Source of the DNA: Gemmatimonadota bacterium
Lineage (GTDB): Bacteria > Gemmatimonadota > Gemmatimonadetes > Longimicrobiales > Gaopeijiaceae
Direction: 5' to 3'
Length of the DNA stretch: 64,000 nucleotides
Assembly: GCA_028873815.1 (NCBI GenBank)
Contig: JAPPNN010000022.1
Coordinates: forward strand, 1-64,000
Positions 39,016 through 48,675 of this stretch are shown piece after piece (positions within the stretch are counted from its first letter, which is position 1; every line of letters starts with the position of its first letter). The position numbers were made by a program, and so were the translations under genes. The notes below the pieces were generated by a model that was not told the origin of the DNA, searched no databases, and saw only the letters and a program-made list of their open reading frames with translations.

Positions 39016-40410
39016 TCACACTGACAGCGGAAACGCGCCCGTGCTGTTGCCGAAGCTATGCACGTCGTCGATCCCCAGCTTGTGCATCAGGCTGAGCATG
39101 ACGTTGGCCATCGGCGTTCCGGGGGCCGCGCGCAAGTGAAGGTCCCCGTCCATGCGGCCGTTGGCGCCGCCGACCACGAAGAGCGGACAGCGCTTGTGAT
39201 TATGCACGTTGGAGTCGCCCATCGGGGAGCCGTAGACGACCATCGTCTTGTCCAGAAGGCTGGCGTCCCCCTCCTGGATGCTCGCGAGCCGGTCCAGGAA
39301 GTACGGGACCAGCCCCACGTGGTACCGGTTGATCTCGGCGAACTCGAGCACGGCGTCGGGGCGTCCGCCGTGATGCGACGACGGGTGGAACCCCTTCTCC
39401 ACGCCGCTTTCCGGGTAGACCCGGCTGGAGGCGTCGCGGCCCATCTTGAACGAGAAGATGCCGGTCACGTCCGCCTGGAAGGCGAGCGCCTGCAGATCGA
39501 ACATCAGCTTGACGTGCTCGTCGAAGGAATCGGGCACGCCGGCGGGCGCGCCAGGAAGCTCGCGCTGTTCGCCGCTTTCGTTGCGGGCGACCACGCGGGC
39601 GATCCGCCGTTCGAGTTCACGGATGTCGTTCAGATAGCGGTCGACCCGGCGTCCGTCGACCGGATCCAGCTCCCGCTTCAGCGCGTTCACTTCGCCGACG
39701 ATGAAGTCGAGAATGCTGGCACTGGCCCTGCGCCGGGCTGCCCGGGCCTCGGGACTGCCGCCGGCGCCGAAGAGCTGGTCGAAGGCGACCCGCGGATCGC
39801 GGACCATCGGGAGCGGCTGGTCAGGCGCCGCCCACGAGATGGTGTCGGTGTAGACGCAGGCGTACCCGTAGGCGCAGCCACCGGCCTGGTCGACGTTCTC
39901 GATGCAGAGCTGCATGGACGGGATGGGGGTGTCCTGGCCGAATCGCTGGGCGTACAGCTGGTCGAGCGAGGTGCCGACCCAGACGTCCGAACTCTCGGTC
40001 TGCTTGGGGTGGGACTGCGTGAGGAAGGTCGCGCTGGAACGGAAGTGGTCGCCCCCGATCTCCTTGGGCTTCCTGGCCTCGGCGCCCTCCACGTCGGTGT
40101 CGCTGACGATCGTAAGGTAGTCCCGATAGGGTTCCAGTGAACTCAGCACGCTGGGCCCGAAGTCGAAGCCGCGGCCCGTTTCCGGGGGGGACCACAGGTG
40201 CTGTGTCGCGCCCCACGCATTGCTGCCCGCCGAACCGTGCACCATCTCGATCGCGACGAGGCGGGTGCGATCCAGCGCGGTACGAGCCCGCGTGACCGCC
40301 CACCGCTCCCGGGCCGGGGCCATGGCATCCAGGAACGGGAGCGCGACGCTTGCGCCGAGGCCGCGCAGGAAGGTCCGGCGTGGCAGATGCCGCCCGGTGA
40401 TCAGATGCAT
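39016..40410 (-). CDS. DUF1552 protein, twin-arginine exported, operon 2 distal copy
   Basis: 464 residues. Tat signal HLPRRTFLRGLG with Arg11-Arg12. Conserved family blocks: LVAIEMVHGSAGSNAWG, GGDHFRSSATFLTQSHP, ILDFIVGEVNALKREL, SSHHGG, GSPMGDSNVHNHKRCPLFVVGG. The many invariant His (DHF, HHGG, HNHKRC) could form a metal site. It is very similar to the protein at 44795 and less so to that at 25509. It starts five bases after the DUF1592-type gene and its stop touches the ankyrin gene, so the three are co-translated. Confidence 0.87.
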   Translation of the reverse strand: MHLITGRHLPRRTFLRGLGASVALPFLDAMAPARERWAVTRARTALDRTRLVAIEMVHGSAGSNAWGATQHLWSPPETGRGFDFGPSVLSSLEPYRDYLTIVSDTDVEGAEARKPKEIGGDHFRSSATFLTQSHPKQTESSDVWVGTSLDQLYAQRFGQDTPIPSMQLCIENVDQAGGCAYGYACVYTDTISWAAPDQPLPMVRDPRVAFDQLFGAGGSPEARAARRRASASILDFIVGEVNALKRELDPVDGRRVDRYLNDIRELERRIARVVARNESGEQRELPGAPAGVPDSFDEHVKLMFDLQALAFQADVTGIFSFKMGRDASSRVYPESGVEKGFHPSSHHGGRPDAVLEFAEINRYHVGLVPYFLDRLASIQEGDASLLDKTMVVYGSPMGDSNVHNHKRCPLFVVGGANGRMDGDLHLRAAPGTPMANVMLSLMHKLGIDDVHSFGNSTGAFPLSV

Positions 40411-40415
40411 CCTGG

Positions 40416-42959
40416 TCAGCCTCCGTTTCCGTTCGGCGCTTCGCCGTCGACCACCAAGGGCGCGGCCTTCAACAGGAAGGCGTCGCTGGTCGCCACTCCG
40501 ACGATGAACGCAGATACCCGGTAGTCTTCCTCGGCCGCGGCGCGGGTGATCCGGCGCACGGCCGGCATGTCATAATACTCCAGACGGCGCCCGAGCGCAT
40601 ATGCCATGAGGTTTTCGGTGAACGTGCGCACCAGCGGCTCGGGCCGCTTCAGCAGCGCCGCGCGCAGTTCCGAGGGCGTCGAAATGGGCGTGCCGTCGTA
40701 GAAGTCGCTGGCCGCGTCGATCGGAACGCCCTGGTCCCGGATCCGCCACGCGCCGGTCACGTCGAAGTTCTCGAGCGCCAGACCGATCGGGTCGATCATG
40801 CGGTGGCAGGAGTTGCACGTCGGGTTGGCAGCGTGCATCTCGAGGCGCTCGCGCACCGTGAGGAAGCGACCGTCCCCCACCGCCTCTTCTTCCAGCTCGG
40901 GCACGTCGGGCGGTGGTGGTGGCGGCGGCGTCCCCAGGAACACTTCCATCACCCACTTGCCCCTCAGCACCGGCGACGTGCGGCCCGCGTGCGAGGTCAG
41001 CGTGAGGATGCTGCCGTGGCCCAGCAGGCCCCGTCGCTCGTCGTGCAGGTAGCGGACGCGCCGGAAGCGGTCACCTGCGATATCGGGGATACCGTAGTGC
41101 CGCGCCAGCCGTTCGTTCACGAAGGTGTAGTCGGCGCTGTACAGGTCCATGACCGACGCGTCTTCGCGGACCAGGTTGTCGAAGAAGGTCTCGGTCTCCT
41201 CCAGCATCGCGCGCTTGAGCGGCTCGTCGAAGTCCGGGTTTACGCGCGGGTCGGGCTGGATCTTCTCCAGGTCCTGGAGGCGCAACCACTGCCCGGCGAA
41301 GCGCGTCGAAAGCGCCGCGGAACGGGGGTCGCGCAGCATCCGATGCACCTGGGTTTCCAGCACGGCCCGGTCCGACAGCCGGCCCTCGCGCGCTACCGCC
41401 ATCAGCTCGTCGTCGGGGCCGGATCCCCACAGGAAGAAGGAGAGGCGGGCGGCCAGATCGTGGTCGCCGACGCGGTAGGCTGGCGCCGGCCCCTCGCCCG
41501 TTCCGCCGGCCAGGCCCGCTGCCGCGGTCGGCTCCTCGATGCGGAAGATGAAGTGCGGGCTGGCGAGGATGCCCTCCAGCGCCATGCGCACCCCGCCCTC
41601 GAAGCCCTCGACCTCCGCACCGGCATCATAGAGCCCCATCAGCGCGGCCATGTTCGCCTCGGTCAACGAACGCCGGTACGCGCGGGTGCCCAGGCGCGCG
41701 ACGATCTCGCGCGCACAGCCTCGCGCCACGTCCACGGTCGCTTCCGGGTCGGCCGCCGCCTTGGGACGACACGTAAACACCGCGTGGCGGCTCGGTGTGT
41801 CCGATACGCCCTGGGGATCGAACGGGCCGCCGATCGCAAGGTCCCGCAGGTGCGGGAGCACGGTGAAGCCGTAGCTGCCGGCGATACTGGTGCTGGCCAG
41901 CGACCAGTCGTGCGGCGAGATCAGATCCTGGAGCGGCCCTTCGGAGCGCCGTATGAACGCCGCCGACACCTGGCGCGGACCCGCGCGCACGAACACGCGC
42001 TCGGAGCGGATATTCACGCCATCCGGATCCGACGTGTGCATCCAGCGGTTGACCTCCAGCACCGCCACCGGTTCACCGTCGACGGAGATCTCCAGCAACT
42101 CCGGCTCGCCGTCCCCGGTGTGGAGGGCGTTGCGGCCGTTGCCGACAAGCGCGCCCGTGGTCTCGTGGTGGAACGACACGCGGAAGCCGTAGTAGCCGTC
42201 GGCGGGGAAGTTGTGCAGGACGGACACCCCACCCCGCGTGCCGTACGGCGCGCCTTCCACCCGCTCGCTCTGGGAGTCCCAGCGAGAAACCCGGTACGTC
42301 GACTCGCTGGGCGTGATGTGGGGGTCGCCGATCGCCAGCCGGCTGATCTCCGCGGCCGCCCGCAGGTAGCCGTCGGTCAGCGTGGCCGACAGGAGCTGCG
42401 CGTCGGCGATGTTGTCGAAGTTCGCGCTCTTGGTGTCCAGGGGAAGGTAGGCACCCGCGTCGATCCGGAGGTCGAGAAGGTCGCGGATCGAGGCCTGGTA
42501 CTCGGCGCGGTTCAGGCGTTGGAAGGTGCGGCGACCGGGATTGGGGTTCTCGGCCGCCGCACGGTCCATCTGGGACTCCAGCGACTCGATCAGGCCCAAC
42601 AGGACGGTTGCCTCGGGGCGCCGATTCCCGGGCGGGGGCATCAATCCGGCCCGCAGCTTGCGGATCATCTTTTCGGCGAGCTCGCCGTTGGTGGGCGCGT
42701 CGGTTGCGTCGAATGCCTCCAGGGACATGTTCCCGAGCAGCCGTCGCTCGTTGTGACAGCGAACGCAGTATTGCCGGATGACCTCGTTGTCGTTGAGCGC
42801 TCCCCCGCCGGCCGGTCCGGCGATCCCGAAGACCGTTTGGGCCGGACCCCACCCAACCGGTGAGCCCGCGGCACGGCCGTCGGGCGTGGACGCAAGCGAG
42901 ACCCCGAGGCCGACGAGAACAACGCCGGCCGCCGCTACCGGGGCCGCGTGCTTCAGCAT
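40416..42959 (-). CDS. DUF1592/DUF1588-type di-haem cytochrome-like protein, operon 2 distal copy
   Basis: 847 residues. A signal anchor at 1-24 is followed by a cytochrome-like module with Cys65-x-x-Cys68-His69 (YCVRCHNERR). The order of blocks is as in the other two copies: FQRLNRAEYQASIRDLLDL (DUF1587), a beta-rich DUF1595 region, LAARLSFFLWGSGPDDEL (DUF1592), GLLGHGSILTLTSHAGRTSP (DUF1588), a Pro-rich hinge, the second haem site Cys715-Cys718-His719 (CNSCHR), and LMAYALGRRLEYYDMP (DUF1585). Both haem motifs are intact, so an electron-transfer or oxidative role outside the cytoplasm is reasonable. The gene follows the ankyrin gene at 42967 by seven bases. Confidence 0.87.
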   Translation of the reverse strand: MLKHAAPVAAAGVVLVGLGVSLASTPDGRAAGSPVGWGPAQTVFGIAGPAGGGALNDNEVIRQYCVRCHNERRLLGNMSLEAFDATDAPTNGELAEKMIRKLRAGLMPPPGNRRPEATVLLGLIESLESQMDRAAAENPNPGRRTFQRLNRAEYQASIRDLLDLRIDAGAYLPLDTKSANFDNIADAQLLSATLTDGYLRAAAEISRLAIGDPHITPSESTYRVSRWDSQSERVEGAPYGTRGGVSVLHNFPADGYYGFRVSFHHETTGALVGNGRNALHTGDGEPELLEISVDGEPVAVLEVNRWMHTSDPDGVNIRSERVFVRAGPRQVSAAFIRRSEGPLQDLISPHDWSLASTSIAGSYGFTVLPHLRDLAIGGPFDPQGVSDTPSRHAVFTCRPKAAADPEATVDVARGCAREIVARLGTRAYRRSLTEANMAALMGLYDAGAEVEGFEGGVRMALEGILASPHFIFRIEEPTAAAGLAGGTGEGPAPAYRVGDHDLAARLSFFLWGSGPDDELMAVAREGRLSDRAVLETQVHRMLRDPRSAALSTRFAGQWLRLQDLEKIQPDPRVNPDFDEPLKRAMLEETETFFDNLVREDASVMDLYSADYTFVNERLARHYGIPDIAGDRFRRVRYLHDERRGLLGHGSILTLTSHAGRTSPVLRGKWVMEVFLGTPPPPPPPDVPELEEEAVGDGRFLTVRERLEMHAANPTCNSCHRMIDPIGLALENFDVTGAWRIRDQGVPIDAASDFYDGTPISTPSELRAALLKRPEPLVRTFTENLMAYALGRRLEYYDMPAVRRITRAAAEEDYRVSAFIVGVATSDAFLLKAAPLVVDGEAPNGNGG

Positions 42960-42966
42960 GTACGCC

Positions 42967-44790
42967 TCAACAGGAAACGCAGTTGTGGTTGTTCACCGCA
43001 CCGAGACTCTCCAGCAGAGCGATGGTCTCCGGGAACGGCTGGATCCGCTGCACCGGGCCGTTGGCCATGTCCACCGTCGTCTGCCCGCGCCTGCTGACGA
43101 GGGTGACATCGGCGCCCTGCTCGACCAGGTACAGGATCAGTTCGTTGTCGCCGCGGGCGGCTGCGTGATGGAGTGGGCTGAATCCCTCGTGGTCGCGCGC
43201 GTTGACGTCGGCCCCGAGTTCCTCGACCAGGTAGCGGACGGCCGGGATCCAGGCGTCGGGCACATGACGGTGTGCATTGCCGGCGAATCCCTGACCGTAT
43301 CCGACTCCCGCGGCCGCGTGCACGGGGTACACCGCGGGACCGCCGACGGGTACGGGCGGCAAGCCGGATGCATCGGCCGTGTCGTCTCCGCCGCGGCCGT
43401 AGCGCCTCGATGGAACCTTTTCGGTCGGAATCGAAGGGTCGGCGCCGTAAGCCACCAGCAGCTTCATGGCCTCCACGTCGAGGGCGTAGGCTGCGCGCCA
43501 GAAGGGTGTGGCACCCTTCGCGTCGATCTGGAGCAGGTCGAAATTGTAGGACATGAACCAGAGGTGCTTGCGGAGACGCACGTTCGGGTCCGCGCCCGCC
43601 TCGAGGAGCTTCCGCATCACCTCCAGGTAGGTGTGATCCTGCTGCATGTAGATGTGCTGCTGCGGGTATCGCGACTTTGGCGCCCAGTGCGTGTTGAGCG
43701 CGGCAAACAGCGGCGTGGCCCCGGCGTGGCTTGCAAGGTTGGGGTCCGCGCCGCGCTCCAGCAGGCGCATGGCCAGATCATAGTGTCCGTTGATGGCCGC
43801 CATGAGCATGGGACTGGTCCCGTCGCCGGCGCTCGTCTGATCGATGTCCGCACCGCCGTTCACGAGCGCGAACGCGGTCTCCGCGTGGCCTTCCCGGGCA
43901 GCGTGCAGAAGCGCGGTGAGGCCGCCGTGTCCGCCCACCAGCTCACCGTAGGAGAGCGGTTCCGGCTCTTCGATCATGCGCGTCTCGGACTCTTCCAGCG
44001 AAGCGGCTTCGGCCCGTTCGCGGCGCGACTCCTCCTCCTGCTCGCGGCGCAGGGTCTCGGCGACTTCGGGTCCCCACGGTTCGCCCGCCGCGACGCGCCT
44101 GTTGCGCTCCGAGCGCTCGATCCGGTCCGTGACCGCCCGGGCAACCACGTCCATTACCCCGGTGTGCATCGACGCATCCGCCCCCGCCGCCAGAAGTGAC
44201 CGCACCGCTTCCGTTCGTCCCTTCGACGCGGCGAAGATCAACGGCGTCTGTCCCCAGGACTCCTCTGTTGCGCTTGCGTCGGCACCCGCGCCCAGCAGCG
44301 CCTCCACGGCAAGGACACTGCCCGAGGCAGCTGCGAAATGGAGCGGCGTCGGCCTCCCGGCCACGTCGACCCGCGCCATGGGGTCGGCGCCCGCGTCGAG
44401 GAGCAGCGCGACCACCTCGCCCGCACCAACCTCGCCGGCCATGTGGAGCGCGGTGTAGTGGCCGATGCGCGTCCCCGCGTGCACGTCGGCCCCCGCGTCG
44501 AGCAGGACGTTCGCCAGCGACGGGTCCCCGTTGCGCGCCGACCAGTGGAGCGCGGTCATCCCGTCTCCCTGGGCGGCGTTGACGTCCGCTCCCTCCGCGA
44601 GAAGCCCCCTGACCGCATCCCTGTCGCCGCGCATGGCCGCGTCGGCAACCGGCGATTCGGTCGACGGGTCCAACACCGGCGGCGGCACCAGGTACCCGGC
44701 AGCAGCACCCGGTCGACCCCCGTCCGGCATCCACGGTGCCAGAGCTGCGAAGAGCAGCAGGGGAAGCCAGGCATTCACGCGCGTCGCCAT
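42967..44790 (-). CDS. Exported ankyrin-repeat protein ending in CVSC, operon 2 proximal copy
   Basis: 607 residues. Signal peptide at about 1-31. Ankyrin repeats are similar in order to the copy at 37061 (GMTALHWSARNGDPSLANVL, TPLHFAAASGSVLAVEALL, GQTPLIFAASKGRTEAVRSL), with the same charged insert (about 215-275). GATPFWRAAYALDVEAMKLL, PVHAAAGVGYGQGFAGNAHRH and the C-terminus NNHNCVSC match the distal copy. The shared Cys-rich tail in an exported protein suggests a disulfide, a metal ligand or an attachment point. It starts four bases after the DUF1552 gene. Confidence 0.82.
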   Translation of the reverse strand: MATRVNAWLPLLLFAALAPWMPDGGRPGAAAGYLVPPPVLDPSTESPVADAAMRGDRDAVRGLLAEGADVNAAQGDGMTALHWSARNGDPSLANVLLDAGADVHAGTRIGHYTALHMAGEVGAGEVVALLLDAGADPMARVDVAGRPTPLHFAAASGSVLAVEALLGAGADASATEESWGQTPLIFAASKGRTEAVRSLLAAGADASMHTGVMDVVARAVTDRIERSERNRRVAAGEPWGPEVAETLRREQEEESRRERAEAASLEESETRMIEEPEPLSYGELVGGHGGLTALLHAAREGHAETAFALVNGGADIDQTSAGDGTSPMLMAAINGHYDLAMRLLERGADPNLASHAGATPLFAALNTHWAPKSRYPQQHIYMQQDHTYLEVMRKLLEAGADPNVRLRKHLWFMSYNFDLLQIDAKGATPFWRAAYALDVEAMKLLVAYGADPSIPTEKVPSRRYGRGGDDTADASGLPPVPVGGPAVYPVHAAAGVGYGQGFAGNAHRHVPDAWIPAVRYLVEELGADVNARDHEGFSPLHHAAARGDNELILYLVEQGADVTLVSRRGQTTVDMANGPVQRIQPFPETIALLESLGAVNNHNCVSC

Positions 44791-44794
44791 GAGC

Positions 44795-46177
44795 CTACAC
44801 CGTCAGGGAAAAGTCGCCCGTGCTGTTGCCGAAGCGCTTCATGTCGTCCAGCCCCAGCTTGTGCGCCAGGCTCAGCATGACGTTGGCCATCGGGGTGCCC
44901 GGGGCTGCGCGGAGGTGGAGGTTGCCGTCCAGTTGCCCGTTCGCCCCGCCGGCAACGAAGAGCGGGCAGCGCTTGTGGTTGTGGATGTTGGGGTCGCCCA
45001 TCGGGGACCCGTAGATGATCATCGTTCTGTCGAGGAGGTGCGCATCCCCCTCCATCGTGTCTTCCAGCCGCCCCAGGAAGTACGGGAGCATGCCTACGTG
45101 GTACCGGTTGATCCTCGAGAAGGCGGTGATGTTGTCCTCGTTCCCGCCGTGGTGCGACGCCGGATGGAAGGGCCTGTCAACGCCGCTGTCCGGGAAGACC
45201 CGCGCGGACGAATCGCGTCCCATCTTGAAGGAAAACACCCGGGTCACGTCCGAGGCGAAGGCCAGCGCCTGCAGGTCGAACATCAGCTTGACGTGCTCCT
45301 CGAAGTCGTCCGGCACGCCGGCCGGAGCTTCGGGCAACTCCCGGCTCTCGCCGCTCGTGTTCTGCGCTTCCACGCGCTGGATTCGGCGTTCCAGTTCCCG
45401 GACATGCTCCAGGTAGCGGTCGAGGCGAACCAGATCCGCAGGACCCAGCGTGCGCTTCAGGTGCGACACCCTGCCGGTAATGAAATCGAGGATGCTCTTG
45501 TTGGTCCGGCGGCGTGCCGCCCGCTCTTCGGGACTGCCGCCGGCACCGAAGAGCTGGTCGAAGGCAACCCGCGGATCCCTGACCATCGGGAGTGGATCGG
45601 TGGGCGACGCCCAGCTGATCGTGTCGGTGTAGACGCAGGCATACCCGTACGCGCACCCGCCCGACTGGTCCACGTTCTCGATACAGAGCTGCATGGACGG
45701 GATCGGGGTGTCCTGACCGAAGCGCTGCGCGAACATCTGGTCGAGCGACGTGCCGACGAAGATGTCGGAACCCTCGGTCTGGTGCGGGTGTGACTGTGTT
45801 AGGAAGGTGGCGCTGGAGCGGAAGTGGTCGCCCCCGATTTCCTTCGGCTTCTTGGCCTCGGCGGGCTCGATGTCGGTGTCGCTGACGATCGTGAGGTACT
45901 TCCGATAGGGTTCGAGCGGGCTCAGCGCGCTCGGCGTTAGGTCGAAGACCCTGCCCGTCTCGGCGGGAGACCAGTAGTGCTGCGCGCGGCCCCACTCGTT
46001 GCTCCCCGCCGCTCCGTGCACCATCTCGATCGCCACGAGCCGTGTCGGGCCGTCCGCGGCAGTTCCCAGGGCACGACCGGCGGGTATCATGGCGTCGAGG
46101 AACGGCAGCGAGATCGTGGCTCCCACACCCCTCAGAAAGGTACGGCGAGGAATGGCTGCTCCCGTGATGTATTCCAT
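44795..46177 (-). CDS. DUF1552 protein, twin-arginine exported, operon 2 proximal copy
   Basis: 460 residues. Tat signal AIPRRTFLRGVG with Arg11-Arg12. It carries the same His-rich blocks as the 39016 copy (GGDHFRSSATFLTQSHP, ASHHGG, GSPMGDPNIHNHKRCPLFVAGG). The start at 46177 has GAGGAGAG upstream; longer in-frame readings run into the DUF1592-type gene in another frame and are not real. It lies 14 bases after the DUF1592-type gene. High similarity to the distal copy points to a tandem duplication of the whole three-gene set. Confidence 0.87.
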   Translation of the reverse strand: MEYITGAAIPRRTFLRGVGATISLPFLDAMIPAGRALGTAADGPTRLVAIEMVHGAAGSNEWGRAQHYWSPAETGRVFDLTPSALSPLEPYRKYLTIVSDTDIEPAEAKKPKEIGGDHFRSSATFLTQSHPHQTEGSDIFVGTSLDQMFAQRFGQDTPIPSMQLCIENVDQSGGCAYGYACVYTDTISWASPTDPLPMVRDPRVAFDQLFGAGGSPEERAARRRTNKSILDFITGRVSHLKRTLGPADLVRLDRYLEHVRELERRIQRVEAQNTSGESRELPEAPAGVPDDFEEHVKLMFDLQALAFASDVTRVFSFKMGRDSSARVFPDSGVDRPFHPASHHGGNEDNITAFSRINRYHVGMLPYFLGRLEDTMEGDAHLLDRTMIIYGSPMGDPNIHNHKRCPLFVAGGANGQLDGNLHLRAAPGTPMANVMLSLAHKLGLDDMKRFGNSTGDFSLTV

Positions 46178-46191
46178 GCTGTTCTCTCTCC

Positions 46192-48624
46192 TCAGTTGCG
46201 GTCGCCGCCCATCGGCTCTTCGACGACGACGGCGGACTTCGCCATGCGGAAGGGGTCGCTCCGCGCCACTTCCTTGATGAAGGCCGACAGGCGGTAGTCC
46301 TGCGCTGCCACCGCACGTGCGATCCGTCGCACCGCGGGCATGTCGTAGTACTCGATCCTGCGCCCCAGCGCGTAGGCCATGAGGTTCTCGGTAAAGGTGC
46401 GGACCAGGGACTCCGGGCGCCGCAGCAACGCCGCCCGCAGGTCGTCGGGCCCGTGGATGGGCGTGCCGTCGTAGAGCTCGCCGAGCGTCTCGACCGGCGA
46501 GCCCGCGTCCCGCACTCGCCACGTGCCGGTGACGTCGAAGTTCTCGAGTGCAAGACCGATGGGGTCGATGAAGCGATGGCAGGAGTTGCACGTCGGGTTC
46601 GCACGGTGCTGCTCGAGCCGTTCACGCACCGTGAGGAAGCGTCCCCCGCTCGCATCGGCGGTTGCGTCCAGTTCGGGGACATCGGGCGGAGGCGGAGGCG
46701 GAGGCGTGCCGAGCAACACCTCCATCACCCATTTCCCGCGGAGCACGGGCGAGGTCCGGTTGGCGTGCGAAGTAAGCGTCAGGAAGCTGCCGTGGCCGAG
46801 GATGCCGCGCCGCTGTGGATTCAGGTAATCGACACGGCGGAAGTGGTCGCCGGCGACGCCGGGAATACCGTAGTGCCGCGCCAACCGCTCGTTCATGTAG
46901 GAGTAGTCCGCCGTGAGCACGTCGACGAGGGTTCCGTCTTCCCGCACGAGCGCGTTGAAGAACATCTCGGTCTCGCGCTGCATGTCCTCGGCGAGTTGTT
47001 GATAGAAGTCCGGGAAGCGCAACGCGTCGGGATGCACCTTGTCCAGGTCCTGGAGGCGCAGCCACTGCGACGCGAACCGGGTCCCGAGCGCCTCGGCCCG
47101 GGGATCCCGGAGCATGCGTTCGACCTGATGCTCGAAAACCTCCGGATGCGACAGGTCGCCCGCGGCCGCGGCAGCGACCAACTCCTCGTCGGGCAGGCGT
47201 CCCCACAGGAAGAAGGAGAGGCGTGACGCGAGGGCACCGTCGGCAAGACGATACATCCCGTTGGCATCGACGCTGCCCGGCGCCGGCTCCTCGAAGCGGA
47301 ACACGAAGTCCGGGCTCGCCAGAATGCCCTGCAGCGCCGTCCGCACCCCGATGTCGAACCCGCCCTCAGCCGTGCCTTCGGCGAAGAGGCCCATAAGGCC
47401 GTCGGCCTCGGCCTCCGTCACCGGGCGCCGGAAAGCCCGTGTGCCCAGTCTGTCAATGATCTCGCGGGCACAGGCCGGCTCCTCGGCGGGAGTGGAGGGC
47501 AGGCAACTCATGACACGCTGCCAGGCCGCCGTCCGCGAGACCCCCGTGACGTTGTACGGCCCGCCGATGGTCAGGTCGCGAAGGTGGGGAACGCCCGTGA
47601 TCCCGTACGAGTATCCGATCTTCTTGTCCGCCAGGGACCACTCGTGGGGTGAAGTCAGGTCCTCGACCGGCCCCTCCGTAACCTTGATGAACGCGGCCGA
47701 CACGCGGTGCGGCCCAGCCGTAACCCTGATCGGATCGGTCACGACCTCGACCCCGCGCGGATCCTGCCGGTGCATCCAGCGGTCCAGCGGAATCAGCGCG
47801 ACCCGGGCACCATCGATCGATACCTCGACTTCCTCGTCGAAGGGCGCCGTTTGCCCGAAGAAGTTTCCGGTCGACTCGTGCTGGAACGCCAGCCGGAAAT
47901 AGTATTCGCCGTCGGCGACAAAGTTGTGGACGACGGAGATTCCGCCGCGGGTGCCGAACGGAGCGCCCGGAACGTGCTGGCGCTGTTCGGCGTAGCGGGA
48001 CACTTCGTACGTCGCTTCGGCGGGAGTCGCGTTGGCGTCGCCCAGGGCGAGTCGGCTCACCTCGCTCGCTGCCGTGAGATAGGCCTCGAGCAGTGTTGCG
48101 GACAGGTTCTGCACGTCGGCGATGTTGTCGAAGCCCGCGCTCACCGTCTCGCCGGGCAGGTATGCGGACGCATCGATCTCCAGACCCAGCAGGTCGTGTA
48201 CGGCGCGTTCATACTCTGCCCGATTGAGACGCTGGAAGGTGCGCGTACCCGGGTTGGGGTTCCGCGCGGCCGCGCCGTCGATCGTCTCTTCCATCCCGGT
48301 CACGAACGCCAGAACCTCGTCGTCCGGCGGCCGACTGACCCCCGGTGGCGGCATCATGCCCGCGCGCAGCTTGCGGATCATCTTCTCGGCCAGCGGCGCA
48401 TTGGCGACCGGATTCGCCGCGTCAAAGTCTTCGAGCGACATGTTGCCGAGCAGACGCCGTTCGTTGTGGCAGCGAACGCAGTACTCCTGCACGATGTCCG
48501 CGGCGGGAACGGCAGGTGCGGCGGAGACAGGCAATACGGCGGCCGGCCCCGGCCGGAACACCTCCGGCGCTTGCCGCGCGGAGTCGGTCCCGGAGGGGAG
48601 TGTAAGTCCCAGTAAAACCGCCAC
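46192..48624 (-). CDS. DUF1592/DUF1588-type di-haem cytochrome-like protein, operon 2 proximal copy
   Basis: 810 residues from a GTG at 48624. First haem motif Cys49-Cys52-His53 (YCVRCHNERR), then the same block order as the 40416 copy: LNRAEYERAVHDLLGLE, LASRLSFFLWGRLPDEEL, GILGHGSFLTLTSHANRTSP, second haem site Cys679-Cys682-His683 (CNSCHR), LMAYALGRRIEYYDMP. The start is uncertain. GTG 48624 leaves a short leader, while AGGAGG lies at 48666-48671 with no in-frame ATG, GTG or TTG just behind it. Reading back in frame (TRPVPVLVVAVLLGLTL) would complete a good signal peptide, so an unusual start codon near 48657-48663 is possible. First gene of the six-gene operon. Confidence 0.82.
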   Translation of the reverse strand: MAVLLGLTLPSGTDSARQAPEVFRPGPAAVLPVSAAPAVPAADIVQEYCVRCHNERRLLGNMSLEDFDAANPVANAPLAEKMIRKLRAGMMPPPGVSRPPDDEVLAFVTGMEETIDGAAARNPNPGTRTFQRLNRAEYERAVHDLLGLEIDASAYLPGETVSAGFDNIADVQNLSATLLEAYLTAASEVSRLALGDANATPAEATYEVSRYAEQRQHVPGAPFGTRGGISVVHNFVADGEYYFRLAFQHESTGNFFGQTAPFDEEVEVSIDGARVALIPLDRWMHRQDPRGVEVVTDPIRVTAGPHRVSAAFIKVTEGPVEDLTSPHEWSLADKKIGYSYGITGVPHLRDLTIGGPYNVTGVSRTAAWQRVMSCLPSTPAEEPACAREIIDRLGTRAFRRPVTEAEADGLMGLFAEGTAEGGFDIGVRTALQGILASPDFVFRFEEPAPGSVDANGMYRLADGALASRLSFFLWGRLPDEELVAAAAAGDLSHPEVFEHQVERMLRDPRAEALGTRFASQWLRLQDLDKVHPDALRFPDFYQQLAEDMQRETEMFFNALVREDGTLVDVLTADYSYMNERLARHYGIPGVAGDHFRRVDYLNPQRRGILGHGSFLTLTSHANRTSPVLRGKWVMEVLLGTPPPPPPPDVPELDATADASGGRFLTVRERLEQHRANPTCNSCHRFIDPIGLALENFDVTGTWRVRDAGSPVETLGELYDGTPIHGPDDLRAALLRRPESLVRTFTENLMAYALGRRIEYYDMPAVRRIARAVAAQDYRLSAFIKEVARSDPFRMAKSAVVVEEPMGGDRN

Positions 48625-48675
48625 TACCAGGACAGGGACAGGTCTCGTCGGACCGGTGAGAATAGCCTCCTGGCT

